Assembly: GCA_018228685.1 (NCBI GenBank)
Contig: CP073691.1
Coordinates: forward strand, 2,046,001-2,110,000
Length of the DNA: 64,000 bases
Direction of reading: 5' to 3'
Origin: Clostridiaceae bacterium Marseille-Q4149
GTDB taxonomy: Bacteria > Bacillota > Clostridia > Oscillospirales > Oscillospiraceae
Shown here: positions 34,523 through 43,726 of the stretch, piece by piece
Position numbering within the stretch: the first letter of the stretch is position 1
Layout: each line of letters opens with the position of its first letter
Notes under the pieces: model-generated
What the model saw: the letters and a program-made list of their open reading frames with translations, nothing else
Told to the model about the DNA's origin: nothing
Databases searched by the model: none
Position numbers and translations under genes: made by a program

Positions 34523-35371
34523 CTATTTACGTTTCCGTTTACCTTTCCCGTGCGGTAACTGCGCTCTTGCTTTTCCACGCTGACTGATAGGATTTTTCAT
34601 ATACTTGGACTTCTTGAGAATACCAATCAGCGAAACAAACTCTCCCTTCGTGAGCGCGTCGTAGTCGAGTCCGATTGTCGCAAGGTACGCGCGGATTTTC
34701 TTTTCCTCGACGCTCCCCTCAAAGTTCATCGCATCCTGCAACTGACCCTGTACGGTTGCGACAAGGGATGTTTCATCTGCCGTCATGGTATCAGGGCGGT
34801 GTTCACTCCGTATATCACGGAGAATATCTTTCAAATCGCTCGCAATCAGGCTTCCGAAATACTCGTCCTCTCTGATCTGCGCGACTTCCAGTGTCCGCAG
34901 GTGCAGATCGTTCGCATCGCCGCCGTTTTTCATTAACGCCATTTGCCGGACTGCTTCGAGAACGGCGTTCATGTCGTTGACCCGCATATCCGCGATCCGG
35001 TCAACGTAAATCTCAGCATCCAGCATGAAACGCTGGAAATCCTTGTGGCAGATCAGTTCCGACAGCAGTCGGTGATTGAACTTGCCCGTTCTCAATACTT
35101 CGATTGCATCATCACCCAAATGCAGAGCGTCCAGCTCTGTGTTTGGGTGATTTTTTTGTTCTGTCAGCCCCAGCAGGTAATCGGTGGACACGCCGTAGAA
35201 CTTTGCCAGCTCCACCATGCTGAACGGACTGATGTCTTTGAAATCGTCGGCTTCGTATTTTCCCAGCGCAGATTTTGAAATTCCTGTTTCCACAGATAGC
35301 TGTTCCAGCGTCAGACCGCGCTCTACGCGCAGGTCTTTCAGCCGTTCCTGAATGGTGAGTTTTGGCTGCAT
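34523..35371 (-). CDS. XRE family regulator of the mobile element, copy 1
   Basis: The 282-residue protein has an N-terminal XRE HTH (8-70: RLKDLRVERGLTLEQLSVET, SKSALGKYEADDF) and a long helical C-terminal part, ending in a very basic tail. It closely parallels the protein at 61258 in the second element (both contain IQERLKDLRVERGLTLEQL and TVDYLLG/STDYLLG-type runs). It is probably the element's master repressor, transcribed away from the mobilisation genes. Confidence 0.88.
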   Translation of the reverse strand: MQPKLTIQERLKDLRVERGLTLEQLSVETGISKSALGKYEADDFKDISPFSMVELAKFYGVSTDYLLGLTEQKNHPNTELDALHLGDDAIEVLRTGKFNHRLLSELICHKDFQRFMLDAEIYVDRIADMRVNDMNAVLEAVRQMALMKNGGDANDLHLRTLEVAQIREDEYFGSLIASDLKDILRDIRSEHRPDTMTADETSLVATVQGQLQDAMNFEGSVEEKKIRAYLATIGLDYDALTKGEFVSLIGILKKSKYMKNPISQRGKARAQLPHGKGKRKRK

Positions 35372-36070
35372 GGCGGGGTCCTCCCTTCAAATTTCTGCCC
35401 TTTTCCGGTCTTGTCCATGAGCGTGGAAATCTGCGTTTTTCAGCGCGTTTTCCGACCTCTTGGATATACGGGAGAGGGCTATATTTTTCGCTAAAATGGT
35501 CTTGAAATCGCACCTGAACCTTGAAAATTGCATGACCGTCCGAACGGGATATGTCCCCCAGCGAAGTAACCGCCATGACCGCGTCACAGGGCTCCCACAA
35601 AAGCGAAGGCTTTTGTGGGAAGAGGAGGAGCAGCGAAATGAACGAGCTTTCGTGTTTTACACGGAAGCGAGCGATATGCAGCTTGTGACGACGAAGCGTA
35701 CCAACGGGGACGAAACGCCGGGAGCGATCCTCCGGGCAGGAACGACGTTCGGAAAGAGCGGCAAAATCGAAAGTCAAAATCAAAGCAAGTGAAAACGGCG
35801 AAATAGTTTTCTGCTCTGTGCGGTTATCTGCACGGAATAGAGCGCTATTCAGCAGTGAATGACGCTTGTCGTTCAACATGATATTTCGCCGTTTCACGCA
35901 AAGACACATCAAACGGCAAAAGCGGAAGGTGCCGCCTGTGACCAACGCATCATCGGCGGTATTTCCAGTGAAAAGCCGTACATCAAAAATCAGCGCCCTA
36001 TGGCAAACGGGTGTCACGATTTGACAAACCCATTTTACCATAGAGCGCACCGGAAAAACAGGAGGAACAT
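35372..36070. other. Control region of the element upstream of the XRE gene
   Basis: About 700 bases without a convincing gene. Segments at 35436-35470 and 35510-35550 match the equivalent region of the second element (62557-62587 and 62628-62670), including the shared GACCGTCCGAA. A perfect 11-bp hairpin lies at 35594-35619. This is the probable divergent promoter/operator region controlled by the XRE protein. Confidence 0.5.
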
Positions 36071-36295
36071 TTGAATATGAGAAAATCTGAAACCTATCGC
36101 AATGAGATCAAGTCCTATATTGTCCGCACCGGCATGACCATGACCGAGGTGGTGGACTACCTCTCCGATGAATACGGTTGGAGCCGCAGCGTTCCCAATC
36201 TCTCCGGCAAGCTCAAGCGCGGCTCGCTTCGCTACGGCGAGGCGGTGGAGCTTGCAGACGCGCTGGGGTACGACATTGTATGGAAAAAGCGGTGA
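36071..36295 (+). CDS. Small HTH-like protein of mobile elements
   Basis: The 74-residue basic protein (TTG start at 36071 five bases behind ggagg; the ATG at 36077 is possible) has a helix pattern like a small HTH: MTMTEVVDYLSDEYGWSRSV, then LKRGSLRYGEAVELADALGY. Similar tiny proteins sit at the start of mobilisation modules in gut Firmicutes elements. It may bind the control region upstream. Confidence 0.7.
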   Translation: MNMRKSETYRNEIKSYIVRTGMTMTEVVDYLSDEYGWSRSVPNLSGKLKRGSLRYGEAVELADALGYDIVWKKR

Positions 36296-36393
36296 GACAC
36301 ATTCCCAAAAGCAACATAGTAATAAAAATAATTAAGTACTATATTGACAAAATCGTCTTCTAATTGTATCATGTAAGCGAAGAGGTGATTTAC

Positions 36394-37137
36394 ATGAATC
36401 GGCTTATTTCAAAATGCCCCGCCTGTCATGGGACACTGCGAGTTAGCACGCTACAATGCCCTGATTGTGGCATGGAGCTAAGAAACACGTTCGACCTTAG
36501 CCCTTTTGATCGGCTCGACAAGGAGCAATTCGAGTTCTTGAGTACTTTTTTGAAAGACAGAGGAAACATGAAGGAGGTACAGTCTGATATGCAAATATCT
36601 TATCCAACTGTAAAAAAGAAACTGGATGAATTGCTTGCCGCCTTAAATCTTGGCGGTGGAACGGAGAAGGTAATGCCAAAGGAAATTGATGTAAGCCGCA
36701 TGGATGTGGACTATACAAGCACACTCGCGTCCGAAATCATCAAAGCAAAGCTGAAAGCGCACGGTGGTCACATCACCGTATACACAGCCAGAGGTCTTCC
36801 TTGTGAGATCTACGCAGAGTCAGACGGAACAACTTTTACAAGTGATAAGTTGCCTGTTAAGCCAGCCTACGACTATAAGGTGTTTGACGATATTGTAGAA
36901 CTCCTTATAAAACAAGGCGGCAGAGCAAAGAAAGGCAATGGAAGAAACTATAAACTCGGTGAACCTGGCTGTGAGGAAAATACCGTTGTCGGTACAATAG
37001 CGCTTCACCGCGGTCGAACAATCGGAGAATCGGTTTTTGATCCCGTGTTTGTAATGGCTGCAATTTTAGAGTGGGCGGGGATTGCTAAGAATGGACGTGG
37101 CGAGTTAATTCTAACTGAGGAGCATAACGATTTATGA
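36394..37137 (+). CDS. DUF2089-type zinc-ribbon/HTH protein
   Basis: The ATG at 36394 follows gaagaggtgattt. The 247 residues begin with a zinc ribbon (CPACHGTLRVSTLQCPDCGMEL) and a helix-turn-helix (LKDRGNMKEVQSDMQISYPT, VKKKLDELL) as in DUF2089. The C-terminal ~150 residues are unrecognised and not part of the usual short DUF2089 protein; they resemble a small effector or sensor domain. It is probably a regulator carried as cargo. Confidence 0.75.
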   Translation: MNRLISKCPACHGTLRVSTLQCPDCGMELRNTFDLSPFDRLDKEQFEFLSTFLKDRGNMKEVQSDMQISYPTVKKKLDELLAALNLGGGTEKVMPKEIDVSRMDVDYTSTLASEIIKAKLKAHGGHITVYTARGLPCEIYAESDGTTFTSDKLPVKPAYDYKVFDDIVELLIKQGGRAKKGNGRNYKLGEPGCEENTVVGTIALHRGRTIGESVFDPVFVMAAILEWAGIAKNGRGELILTEEHNDL

Positions 37138-37233
37138 TACAATTCTTACTCATTGCTTTTGTTAGTTTCTGGTACAACCTCTTATTTAAGAACAAGTACT
37201 AAATCATACTGTGCCTATTGGGAGGACGCGAAA

Positions 37234-37465
37234 ATGGCGCGAAGGATTTGCTGCCCGATTATTTTTTTGCAGAAGCACAAACATTGTTCCAGTGTCAACC
37301 AAAACAAAATCTTCCGTTGGAAGAGCTGTTGTCGGTGGAACTGTGGGGGGTTTGTTTAACCCTCTTGGCACGATAATCGGTGCAGCCAGCGGAATAAACG
37401 GAAAAAGGGGAAAGACTAAATTTCTATGCCAGGATTGCGGAAAAGTTTTTGAGCGAAAAATATAA
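37234..37465 (+). pseudogene. Small zinc-ribbon/glycine-rich protein with a frame break in a T7 run
   Basis: From the ATG at 37234 (RBS gggagg) the frame begins MARRICCP, but after the seven T at 37262-37268 the sensible reading is one frame over: STNIVPVSTKTKSSVGRAV, then a Gly-rich loop, and the second half of a zinc ribbon CQDCGKVFERKI. One T fewer would join them. It could be a real frameshift, programmed slippage or a sequencing error. The whole would be a 76-residue protein with Gly-zipper-like membrane-associating segment. Confidence 0.5.
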
Positions 37466-37483
37466 AATGGGGGCGGTTATCAC

Positions 37484-37795
37484 ATGGAGGTATTGACAAG
37501 AACATTTGAAGAAGAACTGCGTGAAAAAATGATACAAGCAAAGAAAGAGTGTAAATATAACCCTACACGGTTCAACCAGATGTTAGCGCAATACGGAGGT
37601 GTCGAAACCGCACGGCGGCTGATTGCAAGTGCGCAAAAAACGAGAAATTTATCAGAAGGGCTATCTACACTGTGGTCTTGTGGGCGCTTGGACTTATCAA
37701 TGGAAGAATCGGTATGCAAGCCGGAGTACGCGGCACTTTTTTCTGAAACAGAAATCATGTATTGCAAGAACATTCTTAGAGAATTGGGATGCTAA
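37484..37795 (+). CDS. Conserved hypothetical cargo protein
   Basis: The 103-residue, mostly helical protein (TRFNQMLAQYGGVETARRL, LSTLWSCGRLDLSMEESVCK) starts at an ATG with gggggcgg upstream. The pattern resembles a small domain found at the ends of some restriction-associated and hypothetical proteins of gut bacteria, but I cannot name its function. It is the last cargo gene before oriT. Confidence 0.6.
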   Translation: MEVLTRTFEEELREKMIQAKKECKYNPTRFNQMLAQYGGVETARRLIASAQKTRNLSEGLSTLWSCGRLDLSMEESVCKPEYAALFSETEIMYCKNILRELGC

Positions 37796-37811
37796 ATAAT
37801 CCCTTGGTAAC

Positions 37812-37852
37812 AAGGGCGCACTTCTATACTCCCCTGACGGGAGTATGTGCGC
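37812..37852 (-). other. oriT of the MobQ element (hairpin and nic site)
   Basis: Read on the minus strand, a hairpin ATACTCCC-gtcag-GGGAGTAT (37826-37833 with 37839-37846) is followed by AGAAGTGCGCCCTT. This matches the RSF1010-type nic region TAAGTGCG/CCCT, with the nick expected between 37817 and 37816. It lies about 600 bases before a MobQ relaxase gene, as expected. Confidence 0.8.
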
Positions 37853-37961
37853 TCTACGAGGCAGACAGCTCGGACAGGCAAATGTCCGGGCTGTTTTGCG
37901 TCACTCCGTTCCGCACAAGGGGCTGCACCCCTTGCAACGCTTGCGCGTCTATCCCAGCGCG

Positions 37962-38009
37962 CTTTGCGGCGGAAACAGTCTGCTGGTGCAGACCATTTCC
38001 GCCGCAAAG
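37962..38009. repeat. 48-bp near-perfect palindrome downstream of oriT
   Basis: Arms 37962-37975 and 37996-38009 pair over 14 bp and an inner stem GTCTGC/GCAGAC pairs again, with CA bulges between. As single-stranded DNA it would form a long hairpin. It may serve as a lagging-strand start or protein-binding site during transfer. Confidence 0.6.
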
Positions 38010-38034
38010 TCTGAAAATCCCATACCATGAGTCA

Positions 38035-38066
38035 GACCGTCTACCGAAAATGTAGGCGGTCTTTTT
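38035..38066 (+). terminator. Terminator between oriT region and DUF3847 gene
   Basis: GACCGTCTAC-N7-GTAGGCGGTC followed by five T; one G-T wobble in a 10-bp stem. Confidence 0.75.
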
Positions 38067-38103
38067 CTATCCATCTGCCTTATCAAATCGAAGGAGGTTA
38101 GCC

Positions 38104-38406
38104 ATGCCAAAACAGGAAACCCTTGCTGAGCTGAATGCCGAGAAAGAGAAAATCGAACGCCAGCTTGTACAGGAACAGCATATAATCCAGCGGCTTGAAA
38201 ACCGCGCCGCCTACTATGCAAAGGGAGAACGGCGCAAGCGGGCGCACCGGCTTATCACCCGTGGTGCAGCCATCGAGAGCGTCGCACCGCAGACAAAAGA
38301 TTTGAGCGAAACTGCGTTTTATGCTTTTGTGGAACAGGTCTTTGCTCTGCCAGACGCGCAAAGGCTTCTCATGGAAGCTGTCAGCCGCCATGCAGGAGGT
38401 GATTGA
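38104..38406 (+). CDS. DUF3847 family protein
   Basis: The 100-residue coiled-coil protein (LAELNAEKEKIERQLVQEQH, then ENRAAYYAKGERRKRAHRL) is the DUF3847 type that regularly precedes MobQ relaxase genes in Firmicutes. It overlaps the relaxase start by 4 bases. It is probably an accessory relaxosome protein that binds near oriT. RBS aaggagg precedes the ATG. Confidence 0.85.
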   Translation: MPKQETLAELNAEKEKIERQLVQEQHIIQRLENRAAYYAKGERRKRAHRLITRGAAIESVAPQTKDLSETAFYAFVEQVFALPDAQRLLMEAVSRHAGGD

Positions 38407-39884
38407 ATATCGCACTCTTTCATTTTCATGTGACGCAGATCAAGCGCAGCGCGGGGCAATCTGCCGTGGCTGCTGCCGCCTACCGTGCCGGGGAAAAGCT
38501 GCACAGCGAATACTACGGCGAGATCAGCGACTACACCCGAAAAGGCGGCGTGATCTGCTCTGAAATTCTGCTCCCGTCACACGCCCCGCCAGAATACGCA
38601 GACCGCGAAACGCTCTGGAACGCCGTGGAAAAAGCCGAGCGCGGCAAGAAAGCCCAGCTTGCATACAGCTTTGACATTGCCTTGCAGAATGAGTTTTCCA
38701 TGCAGGAGAACATCGATCTTGCAAGGCAATTCTTATTGGACAATTTCGTGAACCGGGGCATGGTGGCGGACTTCGCCGTGCATCAGCCAGACAAGGAGGA
38801 CGGCGGCATTTCCAACCCGCACTTTCATGTCATGTGTCCCATTCGCCCTTTGGACGAACACGGCAGATGGGGCAACAAGCAGCGGCGGGAATATGTGCTG
38901 GATGAGCATGGTGAGCGCATCCGAGATGAGGCTGGCAACTATGTGTTCAACGCTGTGCCGACCACCGATTGGGGCAGTCCTGAAACCTTGGAGCATTGGC
39001 GGCAAGCGTGGGCTGATCTGTGCAATCAGAAGTTTGCGGAGAAAAGTTTGGATTGCCAGATCGACCACCGCAGCTATGAGCGGCAAGGCATTGAACAGAT
39101 TCCTACCGTCCACGAGGGACCGTCTGTCCGCGCAATGGAAGCGAAGGGCATCCGCACCGACAAGGGCGACTTCAACCGCTGGGCTCGCAAAACCAATGCA
39201 CTGCTGCGGGAGGCAAAAGAGAAGATCACCGCGCTGATCGGCTGGCTGAAAGATGTAAAAGCTGAGCTTGACAAACCACAGCCGCCCACGCTGAACGATT
39301 TGCTGTCGCTGCACTGTGCCAATCGCAACAAAGGCGCGTACAGCAACAAGGCGAAGAACGCCAACTTGCAGCGTTACGCCGAGGCGTTCAGCTTTCTGCA
39401 ATCTAAAAAACTTTACACCGTGGACGATTTGGATAATGCACTTCACGCTATGCAGGACAAGATCGACATGCTGAAAAAATCTGCTTCTACGAAGCAATCC
39501 CGCATCAAGGAAGTGAATGAGCTGCTGCGCATGGTGGACTACTACAAATCCGGCAAGCCCGCTGCGGACAAGCTGAAATCCATCCGATTTGAGAAATCCC
39601 GGCAGAAATACAAATCCGAACACGACGATGAACTGCGGACGTTCTACATGGCAGAGCGCAAATTAAAGTCGTATTTCAAGGACGGCAAGCTGCCCATCAC
39701 CGCATGGCGCAGAGAACGGGAGCAGTTGGAGCAGGAATACAAAGACATTCAGACGGAGCTTTCGCCGCTCCATGCCGACGCGAAAAAGCTCTGGGCGATT
39801 CATTACAACATCTATGAGGTACAGCATGAGCAGGAGCGACAGAACGCCGCGGCGCAACAGAAAAAGCGGGAAATCGAACATTAA
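38403..39884 (+). CDS. MobA/MobL (MobQ) family relaxase
   Basis: The 493-residue protein begins with the MobQ relaxase domain (about 1-210): conserved start IALFHFHVTQIKRSAGQSAV, an AAYRAG motif with the catalytic Tyr nearby, and the metal-binding NPHFHVM (three-His type). The C-terminal half is coiled coil. It nicks one DNA strand at oriT and leads it into a helper's conjugation pore. The TTG start overlaps the DUF3847 stop. The oriT at 37812 carries a fitting nic sequence. Confidence 0.92.
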   Translation: MNIALFHFHVTQIKRSAGQSAVAAAAYRAGEKLHSEYYGEISDYTRKGGVICSEILLPSHAPPEYADRETLWNAVEKAERGKKAQLAYSFDIALQNEFSMQENIDLARQFLLDNFVNRGMVADFAVHQPDKEDGGISNPHFHVMCPIRPLDEHGRWGNKQRREYVLDEHGERIRDEAGNYVFNAVPTTDWGSPETLEHWRQAWADLCNQKFAEKSLDCQIDHRSYERQGIEQIPTVHEGPSVRAMEAKGIRTDKGDFNRWARKTNALLREAKEKITALIGWLKDVKAELDKPQPPTLNDLLSLHCANRNKGAYSNKAKNANLQRYAEAFSFLQSKKLYTVDDLDNALHAMQDKIDMLKKSASTKQSRIKEVNELLRMVDYYKSGKPAADKLKSIRFEKSRQKYKSEHDDELRTFYMAERKLKSYFKDGKLPITAWRREREQLEQEYKDIQTELSPLHADAKKLWAIHYNIYEVQHEQERQNAAAQQKKREIEH

Positions 39885-39899
39885 GGAGGACATTGCCTA

Positions 39900-40535
39900 T
39901 TGAGTATCTTTGAAGCCGTCAAGCAGTCTGTGACCACCCGGCAGGCTGCGGAGCGATACGGCATCCGGGTGGAACGAAACGGAATGTGCCGCTGCCCGTT
40001 CCATGATGACAGTACGCCCAGCATGAAGCTGGATCGCCGGTATTACTGCTTTGGCTGCGGGGCTACCGGGGACGTGATCGACTTCGTTTCCCGGCTTCGC
40101 GGGATCGGAAGCAAGGAAGCCGCAATTCTGCTGGCACAGTATTTTGCTATTCCGTATGAGGATGGCACGGGCAAAATGAGCAAGCCGCGACAACAAAATA
40201 CCGACGAACAGAATTATCAGCACATGGAACGCTACTGCTTCCGTGTGCTGTTGGACTATTACCGGCTGTTATGCCGTTGGAAGGAGGATTATGCCCCGCA
40301 GACGCCAGAGGACGGTTATCATCCGTGCTTTGTGGAAGCGCTGCAGAAAATTTCGTTGGTTGAATATCTGCTGGACGAGCTGCTGTGCAGCGATATACAG
40401 GCGCGGGCATCCGTTGTGATCGAATATGGAGAGGAAGTGAGAAACATTGAGCAGCGAATGGCAGAGCTTGCCGCCGCAGACGAAGCAGCAGCTCAAAATG
40501 CAGATGAGCAGCATGAGATCAGCGACGAGCGTTGA
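39900..40535 (+). CDS. CHC2 zinc-finger primase-like protein
   Basis: The 211-residue protein carries the DnaG-type zinc finger (about 30-75): CRCPFHDDSTPSMKL, YYCFGCGATGDVIDF. The polymerase (TOPRIM) domain is missing; the C-terminal half is helical. It presumably helps priming on the transferred strand or element replication together with the VirE-like ATPase, whose gene overlaps its 3' end by 89 bases. TTG start behind aaggagg. Confidence 0.85.
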   Translation: MSIFEAVKQSVTTRQAAERYGIRVERNGMCRCPFHDDSTPSMKLDRRYYCFGCGATGDVIDFVSRLRGIGSKEAAILLAQYFAIPYEDGTGKMSKPRQQNTDEQNYQHMERYCFRVLLDYYRLLCRWKEDYAPQTPEDGYHPCFVEALQKISLVEYLLDELLCSDIQARASVVIEYGEEVRNIEQRMAELAAADEAAAQNADEQHEISDER

Positions 40536-41844
40536 AGAGGTCAAGGCTCTGCTGGACAGCACAGAAAAGGGCGGCGTCCGCAACAGCATCAAGAACTGCC
40601 TGACGGTGTTTCAGCACGATCCGCTGCTCTCCGGCGCGATCGCCTACAATCTGCTGACCGACCGCACCGATATTGTGAAGCCCATCGGTTATGAGCGAAG
40701 CCCCAGCAGCTCCATGACCGACACGGATATGAAGTACATCCGGCTATATCTGGAAGAGAATTATGACCTGACAAGCGAGAAGAAAATCATGGATGCTGCC
40801 GATCTCGCCGCTCATCAGAACAGCTACCATCCTGTCCGGGACTATCTGAGCAGCCTCACATGGGATGGCACGGAGCGTATTCGCTATTGTCTTCATCATT
40901 TCCTCGGAGCGGAAGCGGATGAGTACACCTTTCAAGCGCTGCGGCTGTTCCTGCTTGGCGCGATCCATCGGGCATTTCGTCCGGGCTGCAAATTCGAGGT
41001 CATGCTCTGTCTGGTAGGAGGTCAGGGCGCGGGAAAGTCCACCTTTTTCCGCCTGCTGGCAGGCAAGGACGAGTGGTTTTCTGACGATCTGCGGAAGCTG
41101 GACGATGAAAACGTGTACCGCAAGCTGCAAGGTCACTGGATCATTGAGATGTCCGAGATGATTGCCACCGCCAGTGCCAAGAGTATTGAGGAAATCAAGT
41201 CGTTTCTGAGCCGCCAGAAGGAGGTCTACAAAATCCCGTATGAAACCCACCCGGCAGATCGATTGCGGCAATGTGTGTTCGGCGGCACGTCAAACGCAAT
41301 GGACTTTCTGCCCCTCGACCGCTCCGGCAATCGTCGCTTTCTGCCGGTACAGGTCTGCCCAGAGCAGGCAGAGGTTCACATTTTGGAGGACGAAGCCGCA
41401 TCCAGAACCTATTTGCAGCAGGTGTGGGCGGAGGCAATGACCATCTACCGGGCAGGTGGTTGGAAGCTGACGTTCAGCCCGGAAATGGTGCGCTATCTTA
41501 AGGAGCATCAGAAGGACTTCATGCCGGAGGACACGAAAGCTGGTATGATTCAGGCGTTTCTGGACAGCTATACGGGAAACACCGTCTGCTCTAAGCAGCT
41601 TTACAAGGAGGCGCTAAATCACGCCTTTGACGAGCCGAAGCAATGGGAGATCCGCGAGATCAACGAGATTATGAACCAGTGCGTGACCGGCTGGACGTAT
41701 TTCTCCAATCCCCGCAGCTTTGCCGGATACGGCAGGCAAAAGGGCTGGGAGCGCGAAAGAGATGCAACCGACAGCGGCAACCATGCCGCAGAAATCCCGG
41801 ACGGCTTTGTGGAGATCACGGAGCAAATCGGGATGCCGTTCTGA
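40447..41844 (+). CDS. VirE-like (DUF5906/VapE) P-loop helicase/ATPase
   Basis: The 465-residue protein matches the virulence-associated E family: Walker A GGQGAGKSTFF, Walker B WIIEMSEM, sensor region FGGTSNAMDFLPLDRSGNRRFLPV. In satellites and integrative elements, primase plus VirE acts as an autonomous replication pair. The start (TTG at 40447, behind ggagaggaagtg) lies inside the primase gene, so the two are coupled. Confidence 0.9.
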   Translation: MSSEWQSLPPQTKQQLKMQMSSMRSATSVEEVKALLDSTEKGGVRNSIKNCLTVFQHDPLLSGAIAYNLLTDRTDIVKPIGYERSPSSSMTDTDMKYIRLYLEENYDLTSEKKIMDAADLAAHQNSYHPVRDYLSSLTWDGTERIRYCLHHFLGAEADEYTFQALRLFLLGAIHRAFRPGCKFEVMLCLVGGQGAGKSTFFRLLAGKDEWFSDDLRKLDDENVYRKLQGHWIIEMSEMIATASAKSIEEIKSFLSRQKEVYKIPYETHPADRLRQCVFGGTSNAMDFLPLDRSGNRRFLPVQVCPEQAEVHILEDEAASRTYLQQVWAEAMTIYRAGGWKLTFSPEMVRYLKEHQKDFMPEDTKAGMIQAFLDSYTGNTVCSKQLYKEALNHAFDEPKQWEIREINEIMNQCVTGWTYFSNPRSFAGYGRQKGWERERDATDSGNHAAEIPDGFVEITEQIGMPF

Positions 41845-42085
41845 AAAGAGCGGCTTGTTGTAAAGCATGTTGTTACCCTGTTGCCGGGCTGGTTGCCGGG
41901 AGAAATCCTTGTCCTGTCAGGTTTTTCTACCTTTGACAACCAAAACAACAGAAAAATAGAAGAAAAAGAAAATCGTAAATCAACCGTCAGACCGGGTATG
42001 TTTCGAGGTTTTTTGGAAGTCCGTTGCCGGACTTCGTTGCCGCCTCGCCCTGTCTGGCTATTTTTATAAGGAGGGTAAACTGCCT

Positions 42086-42280
42086 ATGAAGGAAATCCCG
42101 ATTTGGGAAAAGAGCAATCTGAGCTTGGAGGAGGCTGCGGCTTACTCCGGCATTGGTATCAACAAACTGCGCGAGATTACCAACGAGGACCGGTGCAAAT
42201 TCGTCCTCTGGGTGGGAAACAAGCGCTTGATTAAACGCCGCCTGTTCGATCAGTTCATCGAGCAGGCGTATTCTATTTGA
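42086..42280 (+). CDS. xis: Excisionase (Tn916 Xis-like)
   Basis: The 64-residue winged-helix protein (IPIWEKSNLSLEEAAAYSGI, NKLREITNEDRCKFVLWVGN, KRLIKRRLFDQFIE) matches the small DNA-bending excisionases of Tn916-type elements and lies immediately before the integrase. RBS aaggagg precedes the ATG. It should favour excision over integration. Confidence 0.92.
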   Translation: MKEIPIWEKSNLSLEEAAAYSGIGINKLREITNEDRCKFVLWVGNKRLIKRRLFDQFIEQAYSI

Positions 42281-42365
42281 AATTTGTGGTGTAAAACGGA
42301 GCCTTGATATGATACAATAAGTGTGTCATATCAGGGCTCTTTCCATCACGGAAAGGAGTTTGACA

Positions 42366-43565
42366 ATGTCCGAAAAGAGGAAGGACAACAAGGGACGTAT
42401 CCTGCGGACAGGAGAGAGCCAGAGAAAAGACCTGATTTATCAATATCGGTATACAGACATTCGCGGCAAGCGGCAGACGGTGTATTCCTCCGATCTGAAA
42501 GAACTGCGGGAAAAAGAAAAGGAAATCCAGAAGCAGCTTGATGATGGCATTGATTATGCCGCAGGCAAAATTACCGTCATTCAACTGCTGGAACGCTATA
42601 TCAGCATCAAGCAGGGCGTACGTTACAATACCAAAGTCGGCTATAACTTCGTGCTGAATCTGGTGAAGAAGGAAGATTTCGGTTATCGTTCCATCCGGGA
42701 CATCAAGGTTTCGGACGCGCAGAAATGGATCATGAAGCTGCACGAGGACGGAAAGGGATACAGCACCCTCACCAGCGTTCGGGGCGTTGTCAAACCGGCT
42801 TTCCAGATGGCGTACAATGAGGATGTAATCCGTCGGAATCCCTTTGACTTCAAATTGGTCGATGTGGTTTCCAATGATTCACAGAAGCGCATTGCCATGA
42901 CAGAGGAACAGCAGACGCTTTGGATGGATTTCATCCGGGAGGACAAGACCTACTGCAAGTATTACGACGAGTTTGTGGTGCTGCTGGGAACTGGGATGCG
43001 TGTCAGCGAGTTTTGCGGGTTGACAAAGGCTGATCTGGACTTTACCGGGCGGAAAATCCGGGTGGATCATCAGCTTGTCCGGGAGCGCGGTGGCAAGTAT
43101 TATGTGGAGAAAACCAAAACCGAGTGCGGCTGCCGCTACATTCCTATGACGGACGAGGTTTACCGGAGCCTGCAAAATATTCTCTCCCGCCGCAAGCGCG
43201 TGAAAACGGAAACGATCATCGACGGGTACAGCGGTTTTCTTCTGCTGGACAAGAACGACAGTCCGAAGGTTGCCCTGCACATCGAGAATGAAATGCGCTG
43301 GGCAATGAAGAAGTATCAAAAGCTGCACCCGGACAAGCCTCTGCCGCACATCACGCCTCATGTGTTCCGGCACACCTTCTGCACGAACATGGCGAACGCT
43401 GGTATAGACATCAAGACCTTGCAGTATGTCATGGGGCATTCCGATGTGGGCGTCACGCTGAATGTTTACACACACGCGAGCTATGACCGCGCAGCCGAGC
43501 AGATGGCAAAGATCATTGATTTTAGAGGGTTTGCCGCACCGGAGCCGCAGAGAAAATCAGGTTGA
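42366..43565 (+). CDS. int: Tyrosine recombinase (Tn916-type integrase)
   Basis: The 399-residue enzyme has an N-terminal arm-binding domain (about 1-60: DNKGRILRTGESQRKDLIYQ), a SAM-like core-binding domain and a catalytic domain with Arg in GTGMRVSEFCGL, HVFRHTFCTNMA, GHSDVGVTLNVYTH and the nucleophile Tyr in NVYTHASYD/YTH region. It is the last gene before the right end. The ATG at 42366 follows ggaaaggagtt. Confidence 0.95.
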   Translation: MSEKRKDNKGRILRTGESQRKDLIYQYRYTDIRGKRQTVYSSDLKELREKEKEIQKQLDDGIDYAAGKITVIQLLERYISIKQGVRYNTKVGYNFVLNLVKKEDFGYRSIRDIKVSDAQKWIMKLHEDGKGYSTLTSVRGVVKPAFQMAYNEDVIRRNPFDFKLVDVVSNDSQKRIAMTEEQQTLWMDFIREDKTYCKYYDEFVVLLGTGMRVSEFCGLTKADLDFTGRKIRVDHQLVRERGGKYYVEKTKTECGCRYIPMTDEVYRSLQNILSRRKRVKTETIIDGYSGFLLLDKNDSPKVALHIENEMRWAMKKYQKLHPDKPLPHITPHVFRHTFCTNMANAGIDIKTLQYVMGHSDVGVTLNVYTHASYDRAAEQMAKIIDFRGFAAPEPQRKSG

Positions 43566-43726
43566 AGCAATCGCAGCCACTACACCAATTACTACACCAT
43601 TTGCCCGAAAATCTGCGTAGAGTTACGGGAATATGCGTAGGTTTCCGGCATGACAGCAAAAATGAAAGAAGCGACAAAAGCCTTGAAATATCATGACTTG
43701 GAGGCTTTTGAAGGGATATAGAAGCA
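43566..43726. other. Right end of the element
   Basis: The sequence holds ACTACACCA and ACACCATTTGC repeats that also occur near the left end (33735-33760). Such repeats flanking the integrase gene are typical arm-binding sites. The element also supplies a new RBS-like stretch (ggagg at 43700) and the first codons of the downstream phosphatase. Confidence 0.5.

Noticed and set aside
41881..42069. A 62-codon frame between the VirE-like and excisionase genes
   Set aside because: Weak start, low-complexity composition and no RBS; the region more likely holds regulatory hairpins.
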